From Robertmurraya sp. FSL R5-0851 (lineage in GTDB: Bacteria; Bacillota; Bacilli; Bacillales; Cytobacillaceae), in the NCBI RefSeq assembly GCF_038002965.1, contig NZ_JBBOOE010000001.1, positions 4,197,001-4,261,000 on the forward strand: a DNA stretch of 64,000 bases, given 5' to 3'. Position 1 is the first letter of the stretch; each line of letters begins with the position of its first letter. The translations under genes were made by a program, and so were the position numbers. Positions 17,130-24,855 of this stretch are shown here, piece by piece. The notes below the pieces were generated by a model. That model searched no databases. It worked only from the letters and a program-made list of their open reading frames with translations, and was not told the origin of the DNA.

Positions 17130-17162
17130 AAATAAACAAACGGCTGTTTATAAAACAGCCGT
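17130..17162 (-). terminator. Terminator after the Gly/Tyr-rich small protein gene
   Basis: ACGGCTGTTT and AAACAGCCGT form a perfect 10-bp stem with a 3-nt loop, followed on the minus strand by TTGTTTATTT. Confidence 0.8.
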
Positions 17163-17184
17163 ACTACAAGAACCTTTTATTTTA

Positions 17185-17445
17185 TTAATAATAAGGATAA
17201 GGATAAGGCGGATAATAAGGGTATGGGTATGGGTATAGATAAGGATAAGGGTACGCATATCCAAAGCCAGGGCCTGGAGCTAATAATGCACCTGCTGCCA
17301 AACCACCTAAAAACCCTAAACCGAGGCCGAATCCAGGTCTTCCAAATCCGAACCCTGGTCTTCCGAATCCAAAGCCAGGTCTACCGAACCCAAATCCAGG
17401 TCGAATTCTTACGTCATGTGTGACCATTTGATGTCCATTATTCAA
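17185..17445 (-). CDS. Gly/Phe- and Pro/Tyr-rich repetitive small protein
   Basis: An 86-residue protein starting at a TTG with GGAGGAA correctly spaced upstream. Residues 15-45 are a heptad-like tandem repeat of GFGFGRP, followed by a short hydrophobic stretch (LGLGFLGGLAAGALL) and a tail made almost only of Tyr and Pro (PYPYLYPYPYPYYPPYPYPYY). Such composition is seen in spore coat and surface-associated small proteins of Bacillus, but no family is recognised. It has its own terminator. Confidence 0.6.
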   Translation of the reverse strand: MNNGHQMVTHDVRIRPGFGFGRPGFGFGRPGFGFGRPGFGLGLGFLGGLAAGALLAPGPGFGYAYPYPYLYPYPYPYYPPYPYPYY

Positions 17446-17602
17446 GGTAATTCCTCCTCTAATGTATTTAAATACATTAAAGGATATGCGACGCCAGCCT
17501 ATTCGGTATGGGTGAACGCCTTTGTTCAGAAGATTTTGTTAGGCCTGAATGTACATCATAAAAGTTGACTCATCCTTAATTGAGGGATCTAGCAAAGGTA
17601 TA

Positions 17603-17795
17603 ATAAGCGGAGATTTTCCGGTTAAATACAGAATGAAGCTCATTTCGAGGCATATAAGGGGAGATTTTCCGGCTATGCAACGCAAAACCACCTATTTTTA
17701 CGTTTTTCAAGCCGATAGGCGGAATTTCTCCGTCTATTAGGTCTATTTTTTATTATATTTTCTACTTAAGGGAAATTTCTCCGTCTATTTATCAG
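17603..17795. repeat. Dispersed palindromic repeat, copy R1
   Basis: The 346-nt gap between the small protein gene and the DUF559 gene holds this element. It has four short palindromes, each CGGA or GGGA, 4-5 A/T-rich bases, then TCCG: near 17608, 17662, 17721 and 17771. The first two read GGAGATTTTCCG, the last two GGAAATTTCTCCG-like, i.e. inverted. It reaches the stop codon of the DUF559 gene. Copies R2, R3 and R4 are elsewhere in the window. Confidence 0.8.
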
Positions 17796-18454
17796 AAAGG
17801 TTGCTTAACCTGATCTCCCAACCGATAGGAGCGGATCCTCATGGTCCCTGATGCGGGAATCAGCATTTTTTTATCGACCAATTGAGAAAGTATTTTTTTT
17901 ACCGTCTTGTCACTTAGTTTCAAATACTTCTCCACTTCCATAGGGGATATGGCCTCTCCTTTTCGAATCGATAACCGAAGCACTTCCTTTTCTAGAAAGG
18001 ACAGAGATGACTGGTCCAGTTCATCACCCAGCCATCGACCAATCACTTGCTGAACAATCTGTTGGCATCGACGAGGCTGCTCTTTCACTTGGTCATAGGA
18101 AAAGCGGATCACTGTCCATCCATCAATCACCAGCTGATTTTGACGCTCCAGGTTGTCAGAAAATTGCCATCTGCTTATGCTCTTTAGGTGAGGGCCATAC
18201 CCGTCGACTTCCAGGCAAATCCGGATGGCGGGACGAATATAAGCAAAATCCAAATACCTTTTGCCATCCTTGAAATCATCTACTTCATATTCTGGATGAA
18301 GATACTTGAAATGGTGATATAAAGGCCACCACACTTGCTTCAAAAACAACATTTCAGCCTGATTGTGACCTTCTTGTAAACGCCGTAACCGTTCACCGGT
18401 TCTTTCTTGCAAGTGAGCATTCAAAAAGGCCTGGTATTCTTCTTCAAATCCCAT
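17792..18454 (-). CDS. DUF559/Vsr-like endonuclease-domain protein with C-terminal winged helix
   Basis: A 220-residue protein. The middle part (about residues 60-140) has the DUF559/very-short-patch-repair nuclease look of the PD-(D/E)XK fold: RYLDFAYIRPAIRICLEVDGYGPH, then DNLERQNQLVIDGWTVIRFSY. The Asp of LDFAY and the Glu of LEVDG are the likely metal ligands. Residues ~155-215 form a winged helix-turn-helix (FLEKEVLRLSIRKGEAISPMEVEKYLKLSDKTVKKIL). No partner methylase or restriction gene is nearby. The stop codon merges into repeat R1, a second repeat R2 lies ~300 nt upstream in the same orientation, and next to R2 there is a remnant of this gene's 3' end, so gene and repeat seem to have moved together. 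Confidence 0.75.
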   Translation of the reverse strand: MGFEEEYQAFLNAHLQERTGERLRRLQEGHNQAEMLFLKQVWWPLYHHFKYLHPEYEVDDFKDGKRYLDFAYIRPAIRICLEVDGYGPHLKSISRWQFSDNLERQNQLVIDGWTVIRFSYDQVKEQPRRCQQIVQQVIGRWLGDELDQSSLSFLEKEVLRLSIRKGEAISPMEVEKYLKLSDKTVKKILSQLVDKKMLIPASGTMRIRSYRLGDQVKQPF

Positions 18455-18750
18455 AGAAGCCCTCCTCCTATCTAATGGTCATATCTATTTATATACTGAT
18501 GTAGAACATCCATAACATGGGGATTTAATAGCAAACTATTATTTATTCAATTAAACTTCGGACAGATTTTTACCAATGAAATGATTGTGAAATAGAGATT
18601 TAATGTGGCTAGAATGGGAGAATTGTAAACGATAAATAAAGACTTGTGGAGTAGCTAAGAGAGTATAACTTGGGGATAGACCTATTTTTAGATTAATAGA
18701 ATTCTTACATTTGTCAATCGATTTTTTTATCTTTCTACAAGCAAAAGAAA
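18455..18750. other. Non-coding stretch upstream of the DUF559 gene
   Basis: AT-rich DNA between the DUF559 start and repeat R2. No convincing gene, terminator or strong promoter was recognised; GGAGGAG at about 18461-18470 is the ribosome binding site of the DUF559 gene. Confidence 0.5.
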
Positions 18751-18945
18751 AATAGGCGGAGAATTTCCGGTTAGATGCAGAATGGAGCCTCATTTTAGGA
18801 TAAATAAGGGAAGGTTTTCCGCTTATGCAAATCAAAATCTCCAATTTTCGAAGTTTTTGAGCCAATAGGCGGAATCTCTCCGTTTATTTAAGCCTTTTTT
18901 TATAAATATTTCTAATTAAGCGGAATTTCTCCGTGTATTTATCAG
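18751..18945. repeat. Dispersed palindromic repeat, copy R2
   Basis: Same order of four palindromes as R1 (near 18756, 18811, 18863, 18920), with about 70 percent or more identity by eye across the element, including the stretches CAGAATG and AGCCAATAGGCGGAAT. It points in the same direction as R1. Confidence 0.8.
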
Positions 18946-18990
18946 CTCGGGTGTTTTTAACCTGACCCGCCAACCGATAATTCCACGGAC
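18942..18990 (-). pseudogene. Remnant of a DUF559 gene 3' end beside R2
   Basis: Read on the minus strand, this segment translates to NYRLAGQVKNTRADK, matching the C-terminus YRLGDQVKQPF of the intact DUF559 protein at the same distance and orientation relative to the repeat. DNA identity includes CAACCGATA and TTAACCTGA on the plus strand. Only about 50 nt are recognisable. Confidence 0.55.
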
Positions 18991-18999
18991 CTGTTAATA

Positions 19000-19038
19000 A
19001 ATAAAGAAAAGACGTATGACAAAATCCATACATCTTTT
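19000..19038 (-). terminator. Terminator of dctP
   Basis: On the minus strand AAAAGATGTATG pairs with CATACGTCTTTT (one G-T pair), followed by CTTTATTTATT. Confidence 0.7.
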
Positions 19039-19064
19039 CTGAAGAAAGCTCCCGAAAACAATAC

Positions 19065-20327
19065 TTAGGCACTAATTTCTTTGTTATCCACCTGAGCTTC
19101 TACCTCTTGAAGTGGGTTAAATTCCCCTTCCGTCTTCGAAACAACCACTGTTGCGACACCGTTACCGATCAGATTGGTGATAGCACGTGCTTCTGACATG
19201 AAACGGTCAACCCCAAGAATAAGAGCCATTCCTTCGACTGGAATCGAAGGGAAAACAGCTAGTGTGGCAGCTAGCGTAACAAAGCCTGAACCCGTAACAC
19301 CGGCGGCTCCTTTAGACGTGAGCATCAATACCCCTAAAAGGGTCAGCTGTTGCCAAATGCTTAAGTCTACCCCATAGGCCTGAGCGATGAATAATGCCGC
19401 CATCGACAGGTAAATCGAAGTTCCATCTAGGTTAAAGGAATATCCCGTTGGAAGAACAAGCCCTACAACTGGCTTTGAACAACCATACTTCTCAAGCTTT
19501 TCCATCATTTTCGGAAGAGCCGCTTCAGAAGAGGAAGTCCCGATCACTAGAAGAATTTCTTCTTTAATGTAAGCAATAAACTTAAAGATGCTGAAACCGA
19601 ACATTTTCGCAATTCCACCAAGAACAAGAACAATAAATAGAGCCATGGTAATATAAACCGATCCCATCAGCTTTCCAAGATAAACAAGGGAGCCAATTCC
19701 AAATTCACCAATCGTATAAGCCATCGCACCAAACGCTGCGAACGGAGAAACCTTCATGATGATATTAACAATTCCGAAGAACACTTCTGTGATTTTTTCA
19801 AAAAACTCAATAACCGGTTTGCCTTTCTGTCCTAAATGAGCAAGAGAAATTCCAAACAAACACGCCAACAAAAGAACAGGAAGCAGTTCACCATTAGCAA
19901 ACGCACCGATAAAGCTATCAGGAATGATCGAAACGACAAAATCCATAAATCCGTGACTCGTTTCTTCAGCGGCCTTTGTATATTGAGAAATATCGCCCTT
20001 TCCTGCCTCGGCATCAATTCCCTTTCCCGCTTTAACCACATTCGCAACGATAATTCCAATCGCTAACGCAATCGTTGAGACAATTTCAAAATAAAGTAAG
20101 GCTTTCCCCCCAATTTTACCAACCTTCTTTAAATCTCCCATTCCCGCAATTCCGATGACAATCGTTAGGAAAATAATTGGCGCAATGACCATTTTTACTA
20201 GCTTAATAAATATATCAGCGATCACCTTTAACTGTGATCCAATTTCCGGAAACACAAACCCGACTCCGATACCCAAAATAATACCTAGTATTACTTGGGT
20301 GGTAAGACTCTTAAAATTAATTCTCAT
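19065..20327 (-). CDS. dctP: C4-dicarboxylate:cation symporter
   Basis: Takes up malate, succinate or fumarate with Na+ or H+. The 420-residue protein belongs to the DAACS/Glt family: TSSSEAALPKMMEKL (serine-rich re-entrant loop), PTGYSFNLDGTSIYLSMA (helix 7 NxDGT motif) and a final IGNGVATVVVSK segment. AAGGAGGAG precedes the ATG. It is divergent from dctS, its expected sensor, and has a perfect CcpA-type site 30 nt upstream of the start. Confidence 0.92.
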   Translation of the reverse strand: MRINFKSLTTQVILGIILGIGVGFVFPEIGSQLKVIADIFIKLVKMVIAPIIFLTIVIGIAGMGDLKKVGKIGGKALLYFEIVSTIALAIGIIVANVVKAGKGIDAEAGKGDISQYTKAAEETSHGFMDFVVSIIPDSFIGAFANGELLPVLLLACLFGISLAHLGQKGKPVIEFFEKITEVFFGIVNIIMKVSPFAAFGAMAYTIGEFGIGSLVYLGKLMGSVYITMALFIVLVLGGIAKMFGFSIFKFIAYIKEEILLVIGTSSSEAALPKMMEKLEKYGCSKPVVGLVLPTGYSFNLDGTSIYLSMAALFIAQAYGVDLSIWQQLTLLGVLMLTSKGAAGVTGSGFVTLAATLAVFPSIPVEGMALILGVDRFMSEARAITNLIGNGVATVVVSKTEGEFNPLQEVEAQVDNKEISA

Positions 20328-20356
20328 ATGGTCTCCTCCTTAAAACATCATTATTT

Positions 20357-20370
20357 TGAAAACGATTTCA
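20357..20370. promoter_or_regulatory. cre (CcpA) site between dctP and dctS
   Basis: TGAAAACGATTTCA matches the cre consensus TGWAANCGNTNWCA at every position. It lies 30 nt from the dctP start and would repress dicarboxylate uptake when sugar is present. Confidence 0.75.
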
Positions 20371-20571
20371 TTCACTCTGTTAAACACATGTTACAATTTT
20401 GCGAAAAATAAGAATAGTTAATAAAACTTATAAAATCTTTTTGTAATTAAAGTAAGTAACATAGTAATGATGTTTTTGAGTGAATACTCCCCCTCATTAC
20501 AAAAACAAATTCTTTATTTTAGAGCGTTTTCAATTTATAGTGGAAAAATAAACGTGTTGGGAGGTTACGTA

Positions 20572-22182
20572 GTGCGTATACGGCAGTTTCGTTTTAAACT
20601 TAGCACGGTGATCATTTTTCTTGTCTGCCTGGTCGTTCTCATTTCACTGATGATCACAGACCTATTAATAAGCCATTCCGTTAGTAAAAATATACAAGCT
20701 CACACAGAGGAAAAAGCGCAGATCGTCGCGAGGACCGTTTCAAAGTCTCATATAGTGATAGACGCGTTAGAAAACAGGACCTACTCCAACTCCATTCAAG
20801 ATTATACAAATGATATTCAAACAGCCACAGATATGCTGTTCGTTGTTGTGATGGATATGAACGGAATACGGAGAACACATCCAACCCCTGAGGAAATTGG
20901 AAAGCCCTTTGTGGGTGGAGATGAAAAGCAGGCTCTAAAAGGAAAAGAGTATGTTTCTATCTCAAAAGGTACGTTAGGCGAATCGGTGCGTGCATTTACA
21001 CCTATTTACAATAAAAATAACGAACAAATCGGAGTAGTGGCTGTGGGAATTTCGTTAAAAAGTGTAGAGACAGCACTCGGACGAAGCCACCGGAGCATAC
21101 TGATTGTTACGTTTTTCGGACTAATTGTCGGTGTGATCGGAGCTATTTTACTAGCGAGATATATAAAAAGGACGCTACTTGGGCTTGAGCCCTTTGCCAT
21201 AGCAAAGATCACAGAGGAAAGAAGCACGATGCTGCAATCCGTTCATGAAGGGATTATTGCCGTGGATCATCAATCAACCATCACACTCGTCAACAAGTCG
21301 GCACTTCAAATTTTTCAAAAAGCTGGCCTATACACCAATCCAGTGGGAATGAACATTCATGACTATATGCCTTCCACTGGATTGGATCGAGTGTTACAAA
21401 CGGGTGAGCCTGAGCTAGATGAGGAACAGAACATTAATGGTGTCTCAATTCTCGTCAATCGCGTCCCACTGTTAGTCAATGGACAAGTAGTCGGAGCCAT
21501 TTCGACTTTCCGTGATAAAACAGAGATCAATCAGCTCGCCGAGCAATTAACTGGGGTTAGAGCCTATACCGATGCGCTTCGTGCCCAATCACATGAATTT
21601 ATGAATCGTCTACATGTGATTCGGGGAATGATCGAGTTAAAGTCTTACAGTGAACTCACTGACTTTATTCGTACACTGGTCAATTACCGAAACCAAGAAT
21701 TCGGAAATATCACCGAACATTTCAAGGACCCTGCCCTCGGAGGATTTATTATGGGAAAATTGAGTTATGCGAGGGAACAAAACGTTGATCTCACGATTGA
21801 AACCGGGACCGCCATTCCTGAACCTGCCAATCAAACAACTACACATGAGCTGATTACGATTCTCGGCAATGTGATCGATAATGCGATCGAGGCAATGACG
21901 GATAGCGTAGAAAAAACGCTAGTAGTGAGCTTTACCTATGATGATGAGTGGCTAGAGATCGAAGTGATGGACTCTGGACCGGGAATACCTGATGATACAC
22001 AAAAAAGAATCTTTGAAAAAGGCTACTCCACAAAAGGAGACAACCGCGGCTACGGACTACACTTAGTGGAAAAAAGCGTCCATGTGCTCGGCGGCGAACT
22101 CCAAATGGACTCAAAGTGGATGTTAGGAACCAATGTTTATATAAAAATACCTTATAAAAGGGTAGTGTCAAAAGTTCTATGA
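20572..22182 (+). CDS. dctS: C4-dicarboxylate sensor histidine kinase, C-terminus altered by an IS
   Basis: CitA/DcuS/MalK family kinase. The start is a GTG at 20572 with GGGAGGT upstream (an in-frame ATG at 20467 lacks a site), giving 536 residues. It has TM1 (about 10-32 from this start), a periplasmic PASp/Cache sensor, TM2 (about 175-195), a cytoplasmic PAS (SVHEGIIAVDHQSTITLVNKS), the H-box SHEFMNRLHVIRGM, and HATPase motifs NVIDNAIEAM, DSGPGIP and GYGLHLV. The last seven codons (RVVSKVL) come from an inserted IS; without it the protein would end SKGVES with its TGA overlapping the dctR ATG. All catalytic parts are intact, so it is probably functional. Confidence 0.92.
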   Translation: MRIRQFRFKLSTVIIFLVCLVVLISLMITDLLISHSVSKNIQAHTEEKAQIVARTVSKSHIVIDALENRTYSNSIQDYTNDIQTATDMLFVVVMDMNGIRRTHPTPEEIGKPFVGGDEKQALKGKEYVSISKGTLGESVRAFTPIYNKNNEQIGVVAVGISLKSVETALGRSHRSILIVTFFGLIVGVIGAILLARYIKRTLLGLEPFAIAKITEERSTMLQSVHEGIIAVDHQSTITLVNKSALQIFQKAGLYTNPVGMNIHDYMPSTGLDRVLQTGEPELDEEQNINGVSILVNRVPLLVNGQVVGAISTFRDKTEINQLAEQLTGVRAYTDALRAQSHEFMNRLHVIRGMIELKSYSELTDFIRTLVNYRNQEFGNITEHFKDPALGGFIMGKLSYAREQNVDLTIETGTAIPEPANQTTTHELITILGNVIDNAIEAMTDSVEKTLVVSFTYDDEWLEIEVMDSGPGIPDDTQKRIFEKGYSTKGDNRGYGLHLVEKSVHVLGGELQMDSKWMLGTNVYIKIPYKRVVSKVL

Positions 22183-23997
22183 AAACTATGTAAAGTATTA
22201 GATCACTTCCATTGGGGGGACGTGAGGCCCCGCAATCGCTCTTGACAAACAGTCGAAAAAGGTTGCGATAAAAGTATCAAGGGCGATGGGAACAAAAGTA
22301 GGCATGACAAATAACCCTTGACCATTACCAATTTTAACCTTTTTCTCCATTCGGTTTGTCAAGAGTTCGCTTCGCCGATTACTGAATAGCCCAAGGGGCT
22401 CAGCTAAACAAAAAGTTAGGCGGTTTGCTGCTCGATAATCCAGTTTTGTGCTAACTCAATCAGTTTTGTCCAACGTGCTGGCATTGTCGGAAGCCCTGAT
22501 AATTCTGGGTTCACGACAGGTACCTTACCTTCCAAGGTGGCGTGCGGCCTTAAAAAGTTAAAGTAAGCCACAAATAAGGTGACAAAAGAAACCGACCCTT
22601 GTTGCGAGCCAAAGCCATGAGTGGAGCGATAATTGCCTTTAAATGTTCGATTCAGTCTCTCGATTACCTGTTTTAAAGGTCTATATTCAGTTGAAACTGG
22701 GTCATCATTTGTAAGCCCGATTACTTGCTTCACATCAAACGAAATGTCATGTTGTGCGAAAAAGTGTTGAGCTAGTAGGTAGATTGGATTTCCATCTACT
22801 ACGAAAGTTAGGTCTTTCGGGATCTCCTTCATCTTTACTAACACTTCATCTATCGCACGAATGGCTGACGCTGTATCTCGATTAGGAGACACCGGATAGG
22901 AAAGAATGATCTTTTTAACCGCATCAAAAAAGAAAAATAAATAATGCCAGCGTCCACCGACTCGAATATAAGTTTCGTCACCACAGAATTGGTCGGAAAG
23001 CTCATACGGATAGTAATCCACATATGGCTTAAGCATAAGAGCCACGCTATTTTCGTAGTTCAATATCGTTTGGTGGGAAATAGCCACACCATGAACATCC
23101 TGCATAATGGCAGCTGTCCTACGGGCCGAAAGGCCGTAGTTAACATGGTAGGTTAATATCAAACCTAATGTATGTGGTGAAGCATAAATCCTAGACAAAT
23201 CTACTGCTGGTAGTTCAGGCGTTTGCTTGGCCAAAGGTAGAAAATCAATATGAAACTGCCGAAAGATATATCTTATTTTAAATGCTTGAGGATCTTTCTT
23301 AAATCGTGTCTTCTCTTTGGAGGACATCGCTTTAAGGTTTCTTTGGTAAAAAGAACAGTTGTTGTTTTTGCATTTGTAGACGAAAAAGTCTTTTCTATCC
23401 TTAATTTTATCGAGTGATTTTGAACAATGAGGACACTTTAAAATGGCCTCTTTTGAAAAACGATTTTTATCACTGAAAAGACACGAACACACCTTACACT
23501 GAAATTGACCTTTATCTCCGTTATTGGCATAAAGATAGTCCGACGGAGCACCACACTTAGGACAATTCATTGATTTAGGTACAACAGTCTTGGAATTAGA
23601 TCGCCTTTGAACAGGTTTTAGTGACTTACCGTGTTCGTTGAAATACTCCTTCAAAAGAGTTTTGTAATCAAGTTTTTCCAGTGGTTCGATTATCGGAAGA
23701 TCATCTACCTGGAGTTTTCGATAGGGTTTATTCACAGGTTGCTCTGTTGGTTTTTCAAACATGTTTTTTCCGATAAGTAGGGTAAGCAATGTTCGAATGA
23801 TTTGTTCTTGGTACTTAATAAAAGTTAATAAATAGGTTATAATTTGAGGGTACAACTTGTCACTTCCTTTTTAGGTTGGTGTTTGGTGTGGTAACCTCAC
23901 TATTTCCTAAAATTCAGGGGGTGGCAATTTTTTTGCTCAAAAAGCCCTCTATCAAGGTATTTTATAGCCTATTTAATGTAAAAGTTTTGACAATACG
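22161..23997. mobile_element. Insertion sequence (IS6-like) between dctS and dctR
   Basis: A 1.84-kb element. Its ends are imperfect inverted repeats matching at 13 of 16 positions: GGTAGTGTCAAAAGTT at 22161 and, inward from 23997, CGTATTGTCAAAACTT. It is flanked by an 8-bp direct repeat TATAAAAG (22153-22160 and 23998-24005), as expected for IS6-type target duplication. Removing the IS and one repeat copy restores a continuous dctS reading frame ending in an ATGA overlap with dctR, which supports these exact boundaries. Confidence 0.88.
22416..23855 (-). CDS. DDE transposase with N-terminal zinc ribbons (IS6/IS240-like)
   Basis: A 479-residue transposase starting at TTG with AAAGGAAG upstream. 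Two or three Cys-rich ribbons lie at about residues 97-165 (CPKCGAP, CKVC, CPHC, CKNNNC). A helix-turn-helix (YGLSARRTAAIMQDVHGVAISHQTILNYENS) precedes the catalytic core: Asp in FCGDETYIRVGGRWHYL, Asp in FVVDGNP, Glu in VIERLNRTFKGNYRS. The DETYI-VxGxWxYL pattern is that of DDE_Tnp_IS240/IS6 enzymes. The gene is full length and uninterrupted, so the IS may be active. Confidence 0.85.
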   Translation of the reverse strand: MYPQIITYLLTFIKYQEQIIRTLLTLLIGKNMFEKPTEQPVNKPYRKLQVDDLPIIEPLEKLDYKTLLKEYFNEHGKSLKPVQRRSNSKTVVPKSMNCPKCGAPSDYLYANNGDKGQFQCKVCSCLFSDKNRFSKEAILKCPHCSKSLDKIKDRKDFFVYKCKNNNCSFYQRNLKAMSSKEKTRFKKDPQAFKIRYIFRQFHIDFLPLAKQTPELPAVDLSRIYASPHTLGLILTYHVNYGLSARRTAAIMQDVHGVAISHQTILNYENSVALMLKPYVDYYPYELSDQFCGDETYIRVGGRWHYLFFFFDAVKKIILSYPVSPNRDTASAIRAIDEVLVKMKEIPKDLTFVVDGNPIYLLAQHFFAQHDISFDVKQVIGLTNDDPVSTEYRPLKQVIERLNRTFKGNYRSTHGFGSQQGSVSFVTLFVAYFNFLRPHATLEGKVPVVNPELSGLPTMPARWTKLIELAQNWIIEQQTA

Positions 23998-24020
23998 TAT
24001 AAAAGCAAAGGGGTGGAATC

Positions 24021-24734
24021 ATGATTAAGGTTCTAATTGTTGAAGATGACCCAATGGTTGCCGAAATTAATAAACGTTATCTCCAGGATATGAAAGGATT
24101 CCGCCTTACTGGCATGGTTCAAACGGTAAAAGATGCAATTGACTTTCTTCAAAAGGAAACGGTAGAGCTTATATTACTAGATGTATATATGCCAGGTGAA
24201 AATGGACTCGTATTACTCAAATATATAAGGGAACACCATCTAGAAATAGATGTAATCCTTATTACCGCTGCTGGTGAAAAGGATAAAATCCAAACGGCTC
24301 TTAGGCTTGGTGCCGTTGATTACTTAATCAAACCGTTTGAGTTTGATCGATTTCAACAAGCATTGCTGAGGTTTCAAGATAAATATCTATTTTTTGCTAA
24401 TCATCCCGTGCTCAAACAAGAAGATCTTGACGATCGAATCCTCAGTACAGAGCAAACTCAGATGGAAGAGCCGATCATTGATTTGCCTAAGGGGTTAACG
24501 AGCAGCACTCTACAAGTGGTAGTCGAGGTGTTGAAAGCAAAAGGCACGAACCCGTTCTCTACTGATGATATTTCGGAAAATACGTATATCTCCCGGGTGT
24601 CAGTAAGGAAATATTTAAAGTTCTTAACTCAGCTAGGTGTATTAAAGGAATCATTAACCTACGGAATTGGTAGACCGGTATATCTATATACACTACAAGT
24701 AGAAAAACTAAACCAAGTGGACATGTATCTATAA
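24021..24734 (+). CDS. dctR: C4-dicarboxylate response regulator
   Basis: A 237-residue CitB/DcuR/MalR-type regulator: receiver domain (residues 1-120) with phospho-acceptor Asp in LILLDVYMPGENG, conserved Thr/Lys in LITAAG and YLIKPFEF, and a C-terminal HTH (STLQVVVEVLKAKGTNPFSTDDISENTYISRVSVRKYLKFL). GGGGTGG is the ribosome binding site. Its promoter should normally be that of dctS; the IS now separates the two genes by 1.84 kb, so it depends on read-through or on a promoter supplied by the IS. Expected targets are dctP and the malic enzyme gene. Confidence 0.92.
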   Translation: MIKVLIVEDDPMVAEINKRYLQDMKGFRLTGMVQTVKDAIDFLQKETVELILLDVYMPGENGLVLLKYIREHHLEIDVILITAAGEKDKIQTALRLGAVDYLIKPFEFDRFQQALLRFQDKYLFFANHPVLKQEDLDDRILSTEQTQMEEPIIDLPKGLTSSTLQVVVEVLKAKGTNPFSTDDISENTYISRVSVRKYLKFLTQLGVLKESLTYGIGRPVYLYTLQVEKLNQVDMYL

Positions 24735-24825
24735 AAGGTGCATTTCCACTTTTTTTAATTTAATAAAGTTGTATAGTTACAAAATCTATCAAACCTTGGT
24801 CATTTTCTTTACGATGTAGAAAGAT

Positions 24826-24839
24826 TGAAAGCGATTACC
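24826..24839. promoter_or_regulatory. Candidate cre site before the malic enzyme gene
   Basis: TGAAAGCGATTACC matches the cre consensus at 13 of 14 positions, 16 nt upstream of the start codon and just before the AAAGGGG ribosome binding site. Confidence 0.55.
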
Positions 24840-24855
24840 AAAGGGGTAGATATCA

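Noticed and set aside
18551..18865. 104-residue open frame spanning part of repeat R2
   Set aside because: It overlaps the repeat, has no recognisable ribosome binding site and no plausible protein features.
18884..19072. 62-residue open frame beside dctP as an independent gene
   Set aside because: It joins the terminator region of dctP, the DUF559 remnant and the repeat R2; only the remnant is meaningful.
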